In this document: piece after piece, positions 24,561 to 37,554 of the stretch
Layout of the letters: every line of letters starts with the position of its first letter
Position numbering within the stretch: position 1 is the stretch's first letter
Assembly (NCBI GenBank): GCA_026182355.1
Contig: JAPFBL010000001.1
Span: 1,302,001 to 1,366,000 of the forward strand
Reading direction: 5' to 3'
Source: Hermatobates lingyangjiaoensis
Taxonomy: Eukaryota; Arthropoda; Insecta; Hemiptera; Hermatobatidae
DNA: 64,000 bases
Notes under the pieces: generated by a model
What the model saw: only the letters and a program-made list of their open reading frames with translations
Databases searched by the model: none
Told to the model about the DNA's origin: nothing
Made by a program: the position numbers and the translations under genes

Positions 24561-24949
24561 ATAAATAAATGATCTCAAAATCCTTTCATGCTTCTACTCC
24601 TTGCAAAATTTTCTGTTCAACATTTTATTTGTTTTCAAACTTGCATTGCAGAAAAGGTTTGGGTTTAAAGTTTCTTGTTATATATAAACTATATTGAAAA
24701 GACACATGGAGTAAGATTTGCAAGCAATCATTCCAGGCTGGAAAGAAAAACTGAAAACAAGACAATAATAAATAACATGCAATAGTTTTCTTAACGTTTG
24801 CACATTATCATCACTAACTTTTAATATTACCAACATTTGTTTTTAACATATGCTTACAAAACTCTGAGAGTAGACAGTTTTTTGAAAAATTAGTAGTTAA
24901 AACTACCACTACCACTACCACATATATGTATATATATATATATACGTTT

Positions 24950-25080
24950 CACGATGAATCACAAACACAGAACTAAGGAACAAACACAATTACTGTGCTC
25001 TAATTTTTGGTTGAACCGTCATCAGGAGAGTTGAGAAAGGGACACCAAGCGCACTTGTGAAGCGACGGTCTCCAACCGTC
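24950..25080 (-). mobile_element. Family B hammerhead half-element
   Basis: The minus-strand core at 25,001-25,025 has canonical CTGATGA, a GGT/ACC hairpin and AAAAATTA. Helix I (CTCTC/GAGC) is partly kept. The position equivalent to the invariant G12 is A, as in other family B copies. Only one arm is present. Confidence 0.6.
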
Positions 25081-25497
25081 ACAAATTTAATCTAAATTAA
25101 ATAGCTAATTGAGCTATTTAATTAGTTTTTGCAACATTCTTGATTTAAAGTTATTTTTACATTTATATATATCATTTGTGACTTTTTATGAAAATATGAC
25201 TTTTATTTGATAAAATCTGTTTATACAACTTCCTTTTTTTTTAACAAATATTTTCTCAAGTACTTTAAACTTTTATTTTCCTCTAATAGTTATTGCAAAA
25301 AATAATTTTCAATTTACCGAAAACTTAAATAATTATAAATATGATTCTTTAATTGATTCTAGCTTAACTTGATGTACGGAATTGTGAAGCGATATTGAAA
25401 AATTAAAAATACTCTTTGCCTAACTATTCATCTTACTTTACCTTAATCAGGTCTATTTGGTTTGCGTTAATGTGTTCTAACTAATGTGTAATTTTTA

Positions 25498-27142
25498 CTT
25501 TACTATAAGTAAAGTATAGTGATCGTGAAAAAATTCCATCTCGAGATATTTCACGGAATTACATGTTTTGAGGTCCCAGAAGTCGTTTTATAACGTTTTT
25601 ACGATGATGTCTGTGTGTGTGTGGGTGGGTGGGTGGGTGCCTGTGTTAGCATTGCTTGTTACCACGCTACGGTCCAGAATCTTTGATGGATCAAGTTGAT
25701 ATTTTACACAAAAATGGGCCCCATTTAGACGAAGATCCCTATTGTTTGGGAAGAATTATGCATGATGGGAAAGTCACTTTTTTTGCCAAAAACCGTTTTT
25801 TTTAAAACATTTATTTCTCCTAAACTGATAACCCTAGAGTTTTGAAATTTTGACATTATCTTTGAAGTTACAAATGCAACAAACGAAAAATATATTCAGA
25901 ATTTTAAGACAACAGGAAATATTTTTTTTTCAATAAAATGTAAAAATTTTGACTTATAATTCAATCTCAAACCTTGTGAGAGCGATACAAGCCATACTGT
26001 TTGACGGACAAGAATGAAACTATGCCTATAAATAGAACATTATGTGTAGAATGAGTTGAGATATTTTTTTTCAAAATTACATTCGCTAATGGGGCGTTAC
26101 AGTACTATTTCTGTTTTCAGAAAATGTTTTTTTGACGCTAAACGGCTGATTAAAAAATAATGAAAATTTGACCAAAAATGGAACAAAAAATTAGCAATTC
26201 ATAAAAAAAATATCATGAAGTTTCAATTACGGGAAAGAGCAATAACGATATAAAAACTCTTTGTTTACCCTAGACTAAGAGATCACCTGCTATACTTGTC
26301 GAATTTTTTGTATTTTTTTACATTGTTTACATTGACTTAGAAATTTTTTGAGCGAATCCACTGAGATAAAATTTATTTTATAAAGGAACAGTTTAAATTG
26401 TTTATTTTATTATATGAGATGTAAGAGGAATAATATTGTGCAGGAAAATGATAACACTCACTCAGAAAAAATTCGTATATATGTTATTTGACAAAGGGGA
26501 AGGAAAATGAACTTTATTAAATACTAAGAAGCTTATTATTATTATTATTTTAAAGATTAAAATTCCCAGTATGATAATTCTATAAAAGACCAAAAATGTA
26601 AATGATAATTCATAATCTGAATCTTTCGTTTAGAGATTAATAAATGTAATTATCGTACATCTTTAATTAACAAATCACCTTAAAACAACATTTTCTTCGC
26701 AGTTAAAGATGTTTTTCAGAGAAAAAAAGGGTATTTTCCTGTTTTAAATTTAAAAATTTTACTTTAATATTCAATGTAGAAGGATGTCAAGTAAACGATG
26801 TAGGAAATCTACTGGCTGTTTGAACGAAAGCCATTCTCTTGTAGGAGAATAAATCGTTTCAAGAAATGTTCACTTTGGTTTTTCAATAATGTTATTACTG
26901 CAGTAGTTATACTAATGCAATTATTTCAAATAATAAATTATTTGTGATGTACAAAAATAAGCTTATAAAATGATATGTCCTTCAATCACTATCTGTACTA
27001 CCTCAGGAATGATAGGCTAATAATTATATCCCATTTAGATGGTTACGTTATGCTTAAATGAGACGTTATGTTTTATATACTCAAGAAATTTGACATTATG
27101 TTACTTATAGTAAAGTAGAGTGTAGGCCACTCCAGATTTTTA
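25498..27142 (+). mobile_element. 1.6-kb non-coding repeat, copy 2 (complete)
   Basis: TACTTTACTATAAGT at the left end and its inverse ACTTATAGTAAAGTA (from about 27,105) frame the element, consistent with short inverted ends and TA targets as in Tc1/mariner-type elements. The interior has no ORF and carries a GT/GGGT microsatellite near 25,612-25,638. The right 700 bp match positions 42-742; the left part matches 46.7-48.7 kb in inverse orientation. Confidence 0.65.
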
Positions 27143-27629
27143 ATGTTATTGCCATTAAAGCATGCAACTTTTAACACCATGGAGATTGTCACTGGTGAGG
27201 TGCGTTGGAATGTACACTTTATTGGGCCAAAGTGGGGAAATTCATACCCAGTGACGAAGTAAGACCCTTAAAACGGTATTAATGTCATTTATAGGGCTGT
27301 ATTAACGAATTTGTCAGCATTTTGTATTTTGGTCAGTATCTTGAAGGAATTTTCATTAAAACTGTCGCTCTTTCCCCGAAAATATTTGCGCATATCTACT
27401 TTAAGACGTAATCGATATCGTAACAATAAAATTTTATTGCTGCCAAAAACTAACGCTTCAGTCTAAAAATACATTTTTTTTTTATTAAAAAATAACACTT
27501 ATATAAACATCTAATATGACAATACTCATACTGGTGGTATCAATGTTTGCTACCAGGACAAATAGTAACAAGTAAGAATTTAATGTGGGGGATTGCTGAA
27601 TCAGACAAGGAAACATAAAATGATTAATA

Positions 27630-27860
27630 TATAACACGATGGTAAGTCTAGATAGTAAAGAGTTTGAATTGAAGTTGAAGCAAGAACTGGAGGCAACGAA
27701 GAAGGTAAAAATGAGATATAATTGGAAGGAGGAGAGACAGGGCCTACTAATCAGCCAGACGCTGTTGAATTACTTATGGCTGCCACATATTAGTTTTTGG
27801 AGTGACAACGGCCTGACTCGAATATATAATAACCCACCCCTGCATGACCCTCCCCTCTAA
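27630..27860. other. GC-richer island 6
   Basis: Purine-rich left (GGAAGGAGGAGAGACAGGG), C-rich right (CCCACCCCTGCATGACCCTC). The 73-codon ORF has no recognisable domain, and the composition fits the other islands, so I treat it as non-coding. Confidence 0.35.
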
Positions 27861-28179
27861 TATTAAATTACACTAAACCTAATACAGCCCCTTCATAACG
27901 CATGTGATGCCTTCTCTCCAAATTTATCTTGTCTATAATCTATATACATTTGAATCTTCTTCTATTCTCCTCTTTTTACATTTGTCATAAATTTTAATTA
28001 AATAGCACATGATCATTACTTTTCTAAAAACAATGTTTATCTATTTTCAATACAAAGCATGAAATATTTCTCTTTGTATCGCAAATAAGATATATATATA
28101 TAAGTTGGCACTTCATAATGACGAAGTCTCCTAAGAAGAACGAAATAAGTAATTATTGAGATGCTTTATTTTTTTTTCT

Positions 28180-28400
28180 TGAGATATATTTTTCTTTAAT
28201 GTTTAATTTATTGTCCATTTGGGCCGTTTAATTTTATATATATATATACATATATACTTAAAATGGAAAAATTATTCAAAAATGGTTTGAAATTAACTTG
28301 GATAACAAACAATGAAAAGACACACCAGGAGAATCTCTGATTTTAAGTTAAACCGTCATAAGGAGAGAGGAGCGAGGAAGACTAAAGACACCGGCTAAGT
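28180..28400 (-). mobile_element. Diverged family B element
   Basis: The minus strand near 28,338-28,370 has CTTATGACGGTTTAAC followed by TTAAAATCAGAG, a damaged family B core. The outer parts (AAATGGAAAAATT, TTGTCCATTTGGGCCG) match the family tail. Confidence 0.45.
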
Positions 28401-28814
28401 AACGGCTGCATGTAAGCAGTATCGCCACTACATATAACACTGCGTGTCTGATTAAAGTCATAGTTTACAGCTTAAACTGTCTTACAGAAAGAATTTTGTC
28501 GATACAATCTTTTGAGAGCAACTCTCCTTCAACATGACTACTTTGATTTTCTTGACAAAACTAACAACCTCACTTTTCCTAAAATCATCACCAAACCCAT
28601 TCATCTTGCTGCCATGGACGTAATCTCACTGTACATGGTTATTGACCATAATGACAATGTATACACTTCACAAAGCTCTATTGCTTCCAATCCCCTCTAA
28701 CGTTTTTCTTCTACTGATTTCATCACTATTTTTCCAGCTTTGTTCTAACACATTTAATTAATATTAAAATTATAGTAATCCGTCTTACCTCGTACCCTGC
28801 TGCTGAAGTTCTTA

Positions 28815-28843
28815 GACCGGTTTCGGGCGTCACCCATCTTCAA
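28815..28843 (-). ncRNA. Hammerhead motif, family E, left arm
   Basis: Minus strand: TTGAAGA (C3 replaced by T), extra T, helix II GGG/CCC with possible extra U-G pair, GAAA, then CCGGTC. Helix III strand ACCGGT is self-complementary; the cleavage site would be GUC. Helix I is GTTCTTG with TAAGAAC, seven pairs including one G-U. Confidence 0.7.
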
Positions 28844-28942
28844 CAAGAACTGATCAACTAGAACTACGGAGTCCTACCTTTCTGTTTATATAACCTACCT
28901 ACAGAAAGGTAGGACTCCGTAGTTCTAGTTGATCAGTTCTTG

Positions 28943-28971
28943 TTGAAGATGGGTGACGCCCGAAACCGGTC
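28943..28971 (+). ncRNA. Hammerhead motif, family E, right arm
   Basis: Identical to the left-arm motif on the opposite strand. The U at position 3 would pair less well in the catalytic core than the usual C, so activity is uncertain, although all helices are intact. Confidence 0.7.
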
Positions 28972-29699
28972 TAAGAACTTCAGCAGCAGGGTACGAGGTA
29001 AGACGGATTACTATAATTTTAATATTAATGATACTAACCTCTGTGGTAATGAAAAAATGCATGAATTTAACACATTTAACTTCTTAAAATTGAATGAACA
29101 TTTATTTGTCGTTCAAAGTACGAGTAACTGCTACCTTCTTTCCTTAATATATTCTTTTTATATATTATATATCCATTTATCATACCTTTATAATCTGGTA
29201 CCATATTTTACAGGAGCTAGAAATCTTTGCTGAGCATCTTAAAACCTTTTGCATCTCTGTCACTTATAAGACTTCCAACAGTTCTTTTACAATCTTTGAA
29301 CTTTACTGTTTAATTCCATTACTTGCAATTCCCTTGTGTAATCTCGCTTAGATAGTCTTATTCTTCTTTATATTAAAAAATCTATTCCCAAACACTCTTT
29401 CAACATCATACAAGGAGTTTTTAACGGAATAAAGAATAAATTTTTAATGTTTATGTTTATGTTCAAAGAGATTCCGTCCTTTAAATGCCTCAGTCAATCC
29501 GGGTTTTGCTGACTCTTTTTCAAGCTATATTGTCATTTGAGTTTTCCAGCTGTTTCGTTACCTTCTTTCTTGTTAACTTTTATGTTACATTCTTAGTTTT
29601 TACATTGTTTTCTCTATGATAAATTAAAGTAAAAGACCTGAAAGCATTTAATTCTATTGTTTTCCTTAATTGTTGTTGTTGTTTAATCTTCATATATAA

Positions 29700-29815
29700 A
29701 CAAGATTTCAAAATAAACATGTGAAACAACAATCAATGTTCAAACCACAAATAAAACCACTAATGCCTTTTTTCCCATTTCTTATTGTGGTTTGAAGATT
29801 GATATATATATTTTC
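29700..29815. mobile_element. Family A element ends without hammerhead core
   Basis: AACAATCAATGTTCAAACCA and its inverse (CTTATTGTGGTTTGAAGATT) face each other with only about 45 bp between. The ribozyme part has been deleted. Confidence 0.55.
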
Positions 29816-29819
29816 TCTG

Positions 29820-32135
29820 TTCTTATTTATTATTTATAACTCATTATGATTAAAAAATTTTCTTGAAATTTTTATTTCTTTTACTCGTATGTTATCTATA
29901 ATTTTATTATTTTTTATTATTGAGCATAACAATCAAGAATTATTCACATAACAAAAGACGCAAAGTTACAATATATAAAATGTTACAAAGTAAGCATTCC
30001 AGTCCAAGAAATTAGACCTTCCAGGAGTACTTGAAAATAAAAAAAAATATTAGAATAATGGTTTAAAATAAATGTATTATAAATATAAGTTTTAAGCAGA
30101 GCTGTCCAGTTTGTATATACATGTTACACTAACAGCTGACATATGTCAACTAATTTTTACCACAAAGATAATGCTTTCCTCTTAAGTGTCTTGTAAGGTA
30201 GCTTTATCAATTCGTCTTATAAGATCCCCATTTACCAGCCTTTAGTAAAGGAAATGTAAGACGATTTCCTAATTGACTACAACTGAGGGAATGTTTGAAT
30301 CTAAGCCTTATATCTAAGACAATTAAGTATCTCTGTAACTGAACAAACTTAAAAACTTGAAAGTTTTTGCAAAAATCTTATCAGACCACAACCGTGAGAA
30401 TTATTTTCTTTAATGAAAGATAACAAATCAAAGAAGAAATCATTTGGTAGACTGAAATCTTATGTCATAAGGACTGACCTTTATTCAGGCCAAACAATTT
30501 GACGTTTAATTTAGCAAAATTGTACTTAACAACACTCAGAGGTGTCATCTAATTCACATTTTCTGTTACTTTGACATTTTATTGTAAAAAATAATTTATT
30601 TTATAACACATTTAAATTAATGCAAACAATTAATGTGCTAGTTCAAAAATCAATACTTTTAACTGATACTCTGTGGAGTTGGTTGAAATCATAACATTGT
30701 GCCTGAGGTGATGCGCTGATAAATGTTATTTTTCTAGTTTGGATTATTAGTAACGCCAACAAGCTTGTTAAAAGTTTAACAAGACAGAAGTTCAGCTAGT
30801 TGCTTGCTATTTCGTACGAGTAACGCTACCTACCTGATTAAAAATGTCTTATCAGAGTGCAAGTTTTATCTCTTTAGAACTAGTTTAATGAAACCTTCAT
30901 CAAATGGTTTAGATAAAATAAAATTTTCAGCTTACTATTGTCAGTCAGATACTTCGTTAAAAATTTCAAACTACCAGTTTTAAAATACATTATTATGAGC
31001 AGACAGTTCACGAGCAGTCTCGGATTGAACAAATTTAGTTTTATAATGAACTGCTTCCTCATCACTAATCACTTTGTTTTCTAACTTGTAAGTTCTTTCC
31101 TCAGGTTGGTATAGTGCAAGAGCTTGTTTATTGATTTTTCCTGCCTGCTCATTTGTAGGGATGAGAATTTCTCGTTCACAAAGCTAGTTATTCTGAATAG
31201 ATGGCAGATCTTGAACTTTGGGAAACACCTTCTCAATTATCTCTTGCTGGGAGCTTAAACGCAAATAAAATTAAAATCAACTAACAATACCTTCTCGCTA
31301 TACCTTTATATTTTTAAAATAAACATGTCTGTGTAGCTAGCCAAACACGGCTTAAAAGTTCATAAATTCGCTTCTACTTTGAATTTTCAATCCATTAAAA
31401 GCTTAAATTTTAAGTTCAACATACACAAATCTACTACCAATGTTTCAGCTTGCTATGTCTTATGGTGGCTGAGTTTACTTGTGTCAAAATTTTGCGGACA
31501 AACCGACAAACAGACAGGCAAATCTTCTAAGGGTCGATTTGGTTTCCCTAAGTTCTAAACAATGTACAGTCAAAACCTTTCTGTTATTTATATAGATTTG
31601 TTGAGATTATCATTTACTAAAATTAAACAAGAAAATTTTAATAAATGAATCCTCTCTCTTAAATGTGAATGACATTTAAAAACATATTCCATCATTATAT
31701 TTACATTTTTATAAATATATATTTGTATAAATACAAATACATATTATTACAGTGCAAATAAACTCGCACATACCTAATTTCTGTATATCTTAACATGTTT
31801 AACCATACAGAATTATAAAACCATAGGGAGCTTTAGCTATCTACTTTTAGTTCTGGTAACTTAAGCTCTTTTATGTGCAGCCGTCTACTGGAACAATGTT
31901 TTAAGTGTTCTAGTATACGTTCTACTTGTAATTATGCTTATCAGTGGTGTTATACCTTTTTGTAATATATTCTGTTGTTTGTTTATTAATTTAACTGAGA
32001 GTATTAATGGTATTATATTTATTGATATTGCCCTAACTAATTTCCTAGAAGCGTCCTTCCAAATTATTGATTAATGTTCGTCTAAGTGATTATAGTTTCT
32101 TCAATAAATTTACGACAAGAATAATTACTTTTTTA
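29820..32135. other. AT-rich stretch, nothing recognised
   Basis: No supportable gene; short ORFs are AT-driven. Composition rises slightly around 31,440-31,560. Confidence 0.45.
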
Positions 32136-32320
32136 ATAGCATTTGATCGAGACACACTGGAAATTGTCCAGGAAATGGGAGCAGAGTTGACAATCAAGGA
32201 TTTGAATTGACCCTCGCCGAGTGATCTCAGCTCTGCCTCTAGATTATCCCAAAATTTAGCTACAAGGCAAGCCTGGTGCTGCTGCCTCAGCCACTTGTTA
32301 AATCTATAATTGAATCATTT
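32136..32320. other. GC-richer island 7
   Basis: G-rich left (CAGGAAATGGGAGCAGAG), C-rich right (GCTCTGCCTC, GCTGCTGCCTCAGCCAC). No ORF. Candidate regulatory element. Confidence 0.35.
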
Positions 32321-32849
32321 CCTTACTTCTGATTGGACCACTCACACAATTTCCTGATTCTTTATTAACGATCAGAAAATTAAATTACGTCCAAAATGTT
32401 CATATTTTCTTTTCCTTTTTTTTTTTAATGAGTTTTCATCTTGAGCATTAAAGCAGAGAATAACGGAGAGAATGTTATTTTAGCATAAGTAAGAGTTTTA
32501 AAGCAAATGTTTTATAACATTTTATAAGATTCAATACATATTTACTCACATTCATGTTGTCTTCTAATATAAATAAGAATATGTCATTTAAACAGGAAAA
32601 GTTTCACTATAAAAATAATAATAAGATATACTTTGCTATCTTTACCTTGAAATAAGAAGAAAACATCCGTTTAGGTTTATTATTTATTCTAACTTGTTAT
32701 TTATTTTGCAGCAAATATACATTTATATTTGTATTTATGCATATATGATTAATAGTATGTTTTCAGTTTTACTGAAAAACACTAGAATTGTAGATTTATG
32801 TTTTCAGAGAAGGTTTGCAAATGAAATTACTTAATTGCTATCAGTTTGC

Positions 32850-33140
32850 ATCGGATCAGATAAGCCTCCGTGACTGCTCATGAATAAAAACTGAAAGTAG
32901 GGTCACGAATTATGCTGCGATTTAGTAGCAGTAACAAATTTCTTGTTATAAAAGTTGAGTGTCACAAAAATGTGCACCGGGACACAACTCTGAGTTGGTG
33001 CTCTGTACAAATACGCCACACCGGGTGGTGGTACTGGGGAGTCTGTTTTAACTACGCATACCAACAATTCCGAGCCACTATCTGTTTCTATACAAACGAT
33101 TGCAATGTCACGTCAGCGTCTGTTCGGCATTCACAGTAAC
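32850..33140. other. GC-richer island 8
   Basis: Moderate GC with a 75-codon ORF (32,912-33,139) rich in Cys, Trp and His but without a recognisable domain or codon pattern. It could be a non-coding conserved element or an exon fragment; I cannot decide. Confidence 0.3.
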
Positions 33141-33814
33141 TAAGTCACAAGGGGAAACTATCTACCGCAGGAATTGAAATGAGTGAGACCAAGAGTTTCT
33201 CACATGGTCAACTGTAGTTTGTTTGCTCAAGAGTCAGAAGTTCTAACTATTTGTTCTTCCATGAACAGACAGCTAATTTAGTGTATACGGAAGCATTTAC
33301 TTAACACTATATTAATAATGATATATTCTATTATTCTGTAATTTCTAATGATATTTTGGAATATCATGTATCATCTTTGAGATTTTCAAAAACGTCAAAG
33401 ACGGGCACGTTGGCTAATTAGTTGATATATAATTTAAACAAATAAGTTGATATAAATTAGTCGATATTAATTATATATAACGTATGAAAAGTTCCGTTTT
33501 TTAAACTAATTTTTAATATTATTATTTGATTTTTTGTTCACCAGTAGAAAGAGATGAAATAATGTAATGACAAAAATAGATAATTCAAAGAACCAGATTT
33601 AAAATATAACAAAGTTATTTACAAAAAAAATAACTCTTCTATCATTAATTAATGTTTAATTTGAATTGAAGTTAAGTATGGAGTACTTTAGGTCAATGAG
33701 GAGTTTGTTAAGTATTTATTAAACGATGGAAGGATTTTGTTATAAATAATTAAAGAGATTGAGAGATGGATAAGTGAAATGAAGTTATGAGATATTTACA
33801 AGGATTAATGGAAA

Positions 33815-33970
33815 TTAGTGGTTGGTTAGCTAGAGACGGGCAGCGAGGTTGCTATGTGTCTGTTGCTACGCGAGTGAAGCGGCTAGCTAATGCTGAACAA
33901 TAGCGCGCGCATGTGTGTCGGCTGCTACAGTCGACCATGCCTCAACTTCATCGCTTCTCTTGCTCAACAC
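33815..33970. other. GC-rich island 9
   Basis: Contains two GCTAGCTA-like sites, a GCGCGCGC-type run and an AACAATAG SOX-like motif. Two overlapping ORFs here share sequence by frame only. Candidate regulatory element. Confidence 0.35.
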
Positions 33971-34529
33971 CTTCTTACCGATTATCCCTTAACAAACCAT
34001 TTTCTTCTCTACACCCTAACTTTTTCCATAACACATTTTCACGCCATTTATCATCCTTTCTTTTTTTTTTTGTGAAATATCTAGGCTACTTAGCTTAAAT
34101 ACCTCAGAATTAAACTGAATTAGAAGAAAACGTCCAAAAGAAAGCGTAAAAAATTTATAAAAGACCGACAGCGGAAAATGTTTACATGACAACTTACTTG
34201 AGCAACATTAACAAACCAGTAATGTAAAACAGTGTCATGGAAGAATAGATTTTCAGAATTGAGTTTAGTTTTCTGAACCCATTATTTAAATATCTAATCA
34301 AATTCAAATTTGAAAGTGGGATATTGTTTCCCAGGCGTAAAATGTTCCGGTCTTGTGGCTTCTATAATTTAACTATTTTATATAAGTGCTTGAACTATCA
34401 AAGTAATATATCTATATCCAGATTTACAAAACACAAATTAGCCATTTAGTTCCTTTAATAATAGTTTTTTTAATATAAACTAAAATAAATTTGAAATAAA
34501 TTGTAACAGATTATAGGGTCTGTTGGAAG

Positions 34530-34792
34530 GGGCTAGGTTAGCTCAGTGGTTAACGTACTCGCCTCTTGGCTGGTAGTCCGGGGTTCGATCCCCACCTGGC
34601 CCTCTGAGTACGTCGTCCCTCGGAGAGAACGTTAAGCCGTCGGTCCCGAGCCTCAGAAATGCCAGGTATGAGTTATGCAAGAATTTAGGACTCCCAATGT
34701 AAAATCTGTAGAATCACCGATCAAACAAAAAACCAATAAACGGCTGACGTTATACCCCGCTAGGGGAAGGTTTAAACAATAACAATAATAAC
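34530..34792 (+). mobile_element. tRNA-derived SINE
   Basis: Positions 34,530-34,602 form a tRNA-like head: acceptor stem GGGCTAG/CTGGCCC pairs at 7 of 7 positions (one G-U), A box TTAGCTCAGTGG, B box GGTTCGATCCC. A tRNA-unrelated body of about 170 bp follows (CGGAGAGAACGTTAAGCCG, TATACCCCGCTAGGGGAAGG), then an AATAAC-type tail at about 34,776-34,792. RNA polymerase III would transcribe it from the internal boxes. The T stem has only three pairs, so it is not a working tRNA. Confidence 0.85.
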
Positions 34793-34799
34793 AGGTCTC

Positions 34800-35995
34800 T
34801 TCTTAAAAGAAAAACAAATAATTCTTCTAATTTGTGTGAGAAAACGTAACTAAAATACACAAGTAAAAAAAGAACTATTTATTCTTTAAAAGGTTAAAAT
34901 TAATCAATATGTTTATTTTAGTTATAAAGCTTGGTGAAACAATTTAAATTTCATTAAAACACTGATATTGATATCAGGAACTTTAATTTGCCAATGTAAT
35001 ATATTAGAAATGCATAATATTTTTACATAATTTACTGTTTTCTACATAAAAGTTTTTAAACTATAAAAATCTTAATAAACTAAACTGTATAACTCCGATA
35101 TTTATTTAATATCTGAACCCTAATCACTATTTCATTATTGTGCTTTATTTTCTGTTCCTGTTTTTCCATCCAGTTTATGTAGCCTGTATAACCAAATAAA
35201 TTGTATATAAATGTAAATAATAATCAAAGTGTTAAAAATTACAGATATTTCAATATAATTTCTTCAAAATATATTTGTCAAAAACAGCAAGCCTGTATAA
35301 TAACCAAAGGAATGATGTGGTATCTCTTCTGCATTATTTGCAGCACTGAATATAATGCATATTTTATATTCATCTTGGAGTAAGATATTTGGTTACAAAA
35401 ATAACCGAAGACCGACAAGCTCAGACCTTTGGCTTTTAGAGTCAAAAAGGGATACGATTATTGTACACAAAGATACGGAGAGAAATTATGTTTAAAATTA
35501 TTTCAATAAAGAATATAAATACTCGTACTGTCGACATAAATGATGAAAGTTATTTGCAGAATAAATTTCTCTTATACCTTATCTTTCAGAAGGTACACTA
35601 AAACACCTCTTCGTCTTCGGCAACCTAAAGAGCTGTTTTATTTAAAATTAGCAGTCATTTAAATTGTAGTTTATTTAGCATGTTAAATATTTATTACAAG
35701 AATAATATTTAACAGAAAATAAAACTGGTTCCTGTTCAATAAAGTTATTAAGAACCATGGTACGTTTATAATGAAACAAGATACTTTAATGTTAATTTAA
35801 CCTAGTATTTAAAAGTCATTTGAAAGTGTTTTAGAAAGAAAAATGTGGTATGCAGTAACATGCCAATATGTCCAAGATTATTGTCAAAATAATGAATGAT
35901 AGCATTAATAAATTAACACTTTGGTAAGTATATTCAGGTATTTTTGTTTGATTCAAGTTTAATGTGCCGGAGGGAATCTTAAAAAACTTTTTTGC
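34800..35995. other. AT-rich stretch, nothing recognised
   Basis: No supportable feature. Confidence 0.5.
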
Positions 35996-35999
35996 ACCC

Positions 36000-36310
36000 A
36001 TTTTCTTATATATGCTGAGCCTCGTGGGACTGGCTGAGATATAGGGGAGAGGCTGGAAGATTTAGTAGAAGATCTATGGGGCCGAGCGAGGATAAACGAA
36101 GCTAGTTTATATAGTGGTATCGATCTGAAAGCAGTGGTGGGGCATGAAGAGAATTAATAATCCCTTGGGCGGAGGGTGTCCCACAGGAGCATAACTCAGG
36201 CTGGCCGATTTATCTCTCTGTCCGCCGGCCAATCCCCCAGACAACATGGCTTCCAAAACAGAACCATCCAAACACGCCCCCACCTGTCTGCCTTCATGAC
36301 TTATGTCTCA
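36000..36310. other. GC-rich island 10
   Basis: G-rich left (ATAGGGGAGAGGCTGGAAG), C-rich right (CCAATCCCCCAGACAAC, CACGCCCCCACCTGTCTGCC). The core has ATCGATC and AATTAATAATCC homeodomain-like sites. No ORF. One of the most compact islands; likely an enhancer-type element. Confidence 0.45.
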
Positions 36311-37554
36311 ATATCATCCAGGAAGCTGTACCAATAAAGACTTTGGTCATAAACAGCGTCATATCCACCAACGCATCTCTGATTCCACCAATAAAATACA
36401 TGCCTTTCTCAAACGATATTAAATTTTCAGACATTAATGGCGTGATTTAAAATAAAGCAGACTGCTACAAAGTCAGTGTAAACTAAACAGTGACCTGCCA
36501 TGTGCACATGAAAGACGCACGTATCAAAGAAAAACAAAAATGTTTCAACAATTCACTGGATAAACGTTTGAAAATAATTCGTCAATACTTCCAAAGATCC
36601 AAACAGACCTTACTTAACACTATTGAATTTAGTTTCTAAAAAAGTTTCTTTTAACAATATTCATTTCAATTATAACACACTGAAACGTAGTTACTGATAA
36701 AACTGGAAGAAATATTATAAATGACACTATAAAAAAGTAGATAGACTTGTACTCCTTGCACTTCTGCATTTGTCTGAAGTGCAGTTTTACTCTGAGTTAT
36801 TGCTAAATTTTATTTTAAAAGATTAAATACAAAAAATTAATTAATAACACAATAAATACTGTAAGCAGACCGGATTGCATCACCATTTATTACTACTTTT
36901 CTTTATTTGTCACTATTCAATTGAAGAACGAACATTATTTATATAATTACTCATCAAAACTTAACTGAAGTAACGTTTAGTTCTCTTTTACGAAGGCTAC
37001 TCATTTATTGGAAGAAAAACTGAATTTTTTTTTTGACAAATTGGAGCCGAACGAGAATTACTTTATGTGGTTCAATCCACTACTATTGTTTTATGATTTT
37101 TCTGATATTTACATATGACTTGCACCTGTTATAGTAAAAGTTTTATGAATTTAAGGTTTTGAGTAAATGACAGTTTACGTTTTACATTAAAGTTAAAAAA
37201 CCACAATTAAATAAGATAAAGCACCACATGTGCTCACCAATTGCATTTCCTTACGTTTTCATAATAATGTAAATTGGAGAATAGAAATAATTATTATTGC
37301 TTAATGTAATTTAATTCTAGAAGTTGTGTTTTAAATGCATAGACTTAATGTTTTTCAACAGTTAGGTCGTTAGAATTATTTAAATTCCAAAGACAATTAA
37401 CTTTAATAGATCATATTAGTTAGGTAAAGTGAGTAGTTACGATTATTGTTAAGAAAATAGTAATTCAACCTATTATTTTGGAAAACTTTGCCTGCAGTGA
37501 AGTAAATGTGTTAGATTTCGAGTTGATTATATCGGACTGCTATTCGTTTTACCA
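36311..37554. other. AT-rich stretch, nothing recognised
   Basis: No supportable feature. Confidence 0.5.

Larger units (their letters stand above)
28757..29029. mobile_element. Perfect 129-bp inverted repeat with two hammerheads (family E)
   Basis: Arms 28,757-28,885 and 28,901-29,029 are identical inverted copies, 129 of 129 bases by eye, around a 15-bp AT-rich spacer. Each arm carries one hammerhead directed outwards. The perfect match implies a recent origin, gene conversion, or assembly of a fold-back read. The ORF starting at 28,940 is not a gene. Confidence 0.85.

Noticed and set aside
28940..29233. 97-codon ORF with a plausible start
   Set aside because: Its first third is the arm of a perfect palindrome with a ribozyme; the rest is AT-driven.
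32912..33139. 75-codon Cys/Trp-rich ORF as a secreted peptide gene
   Set aside because: No signal peptide, splice context or family pattern could be seen.
34530..34602. Functional tRNA gene
   Set aside because: The T stem has only three pairs and the sequence continues into a SINE body and tail, so it is a SINE head.
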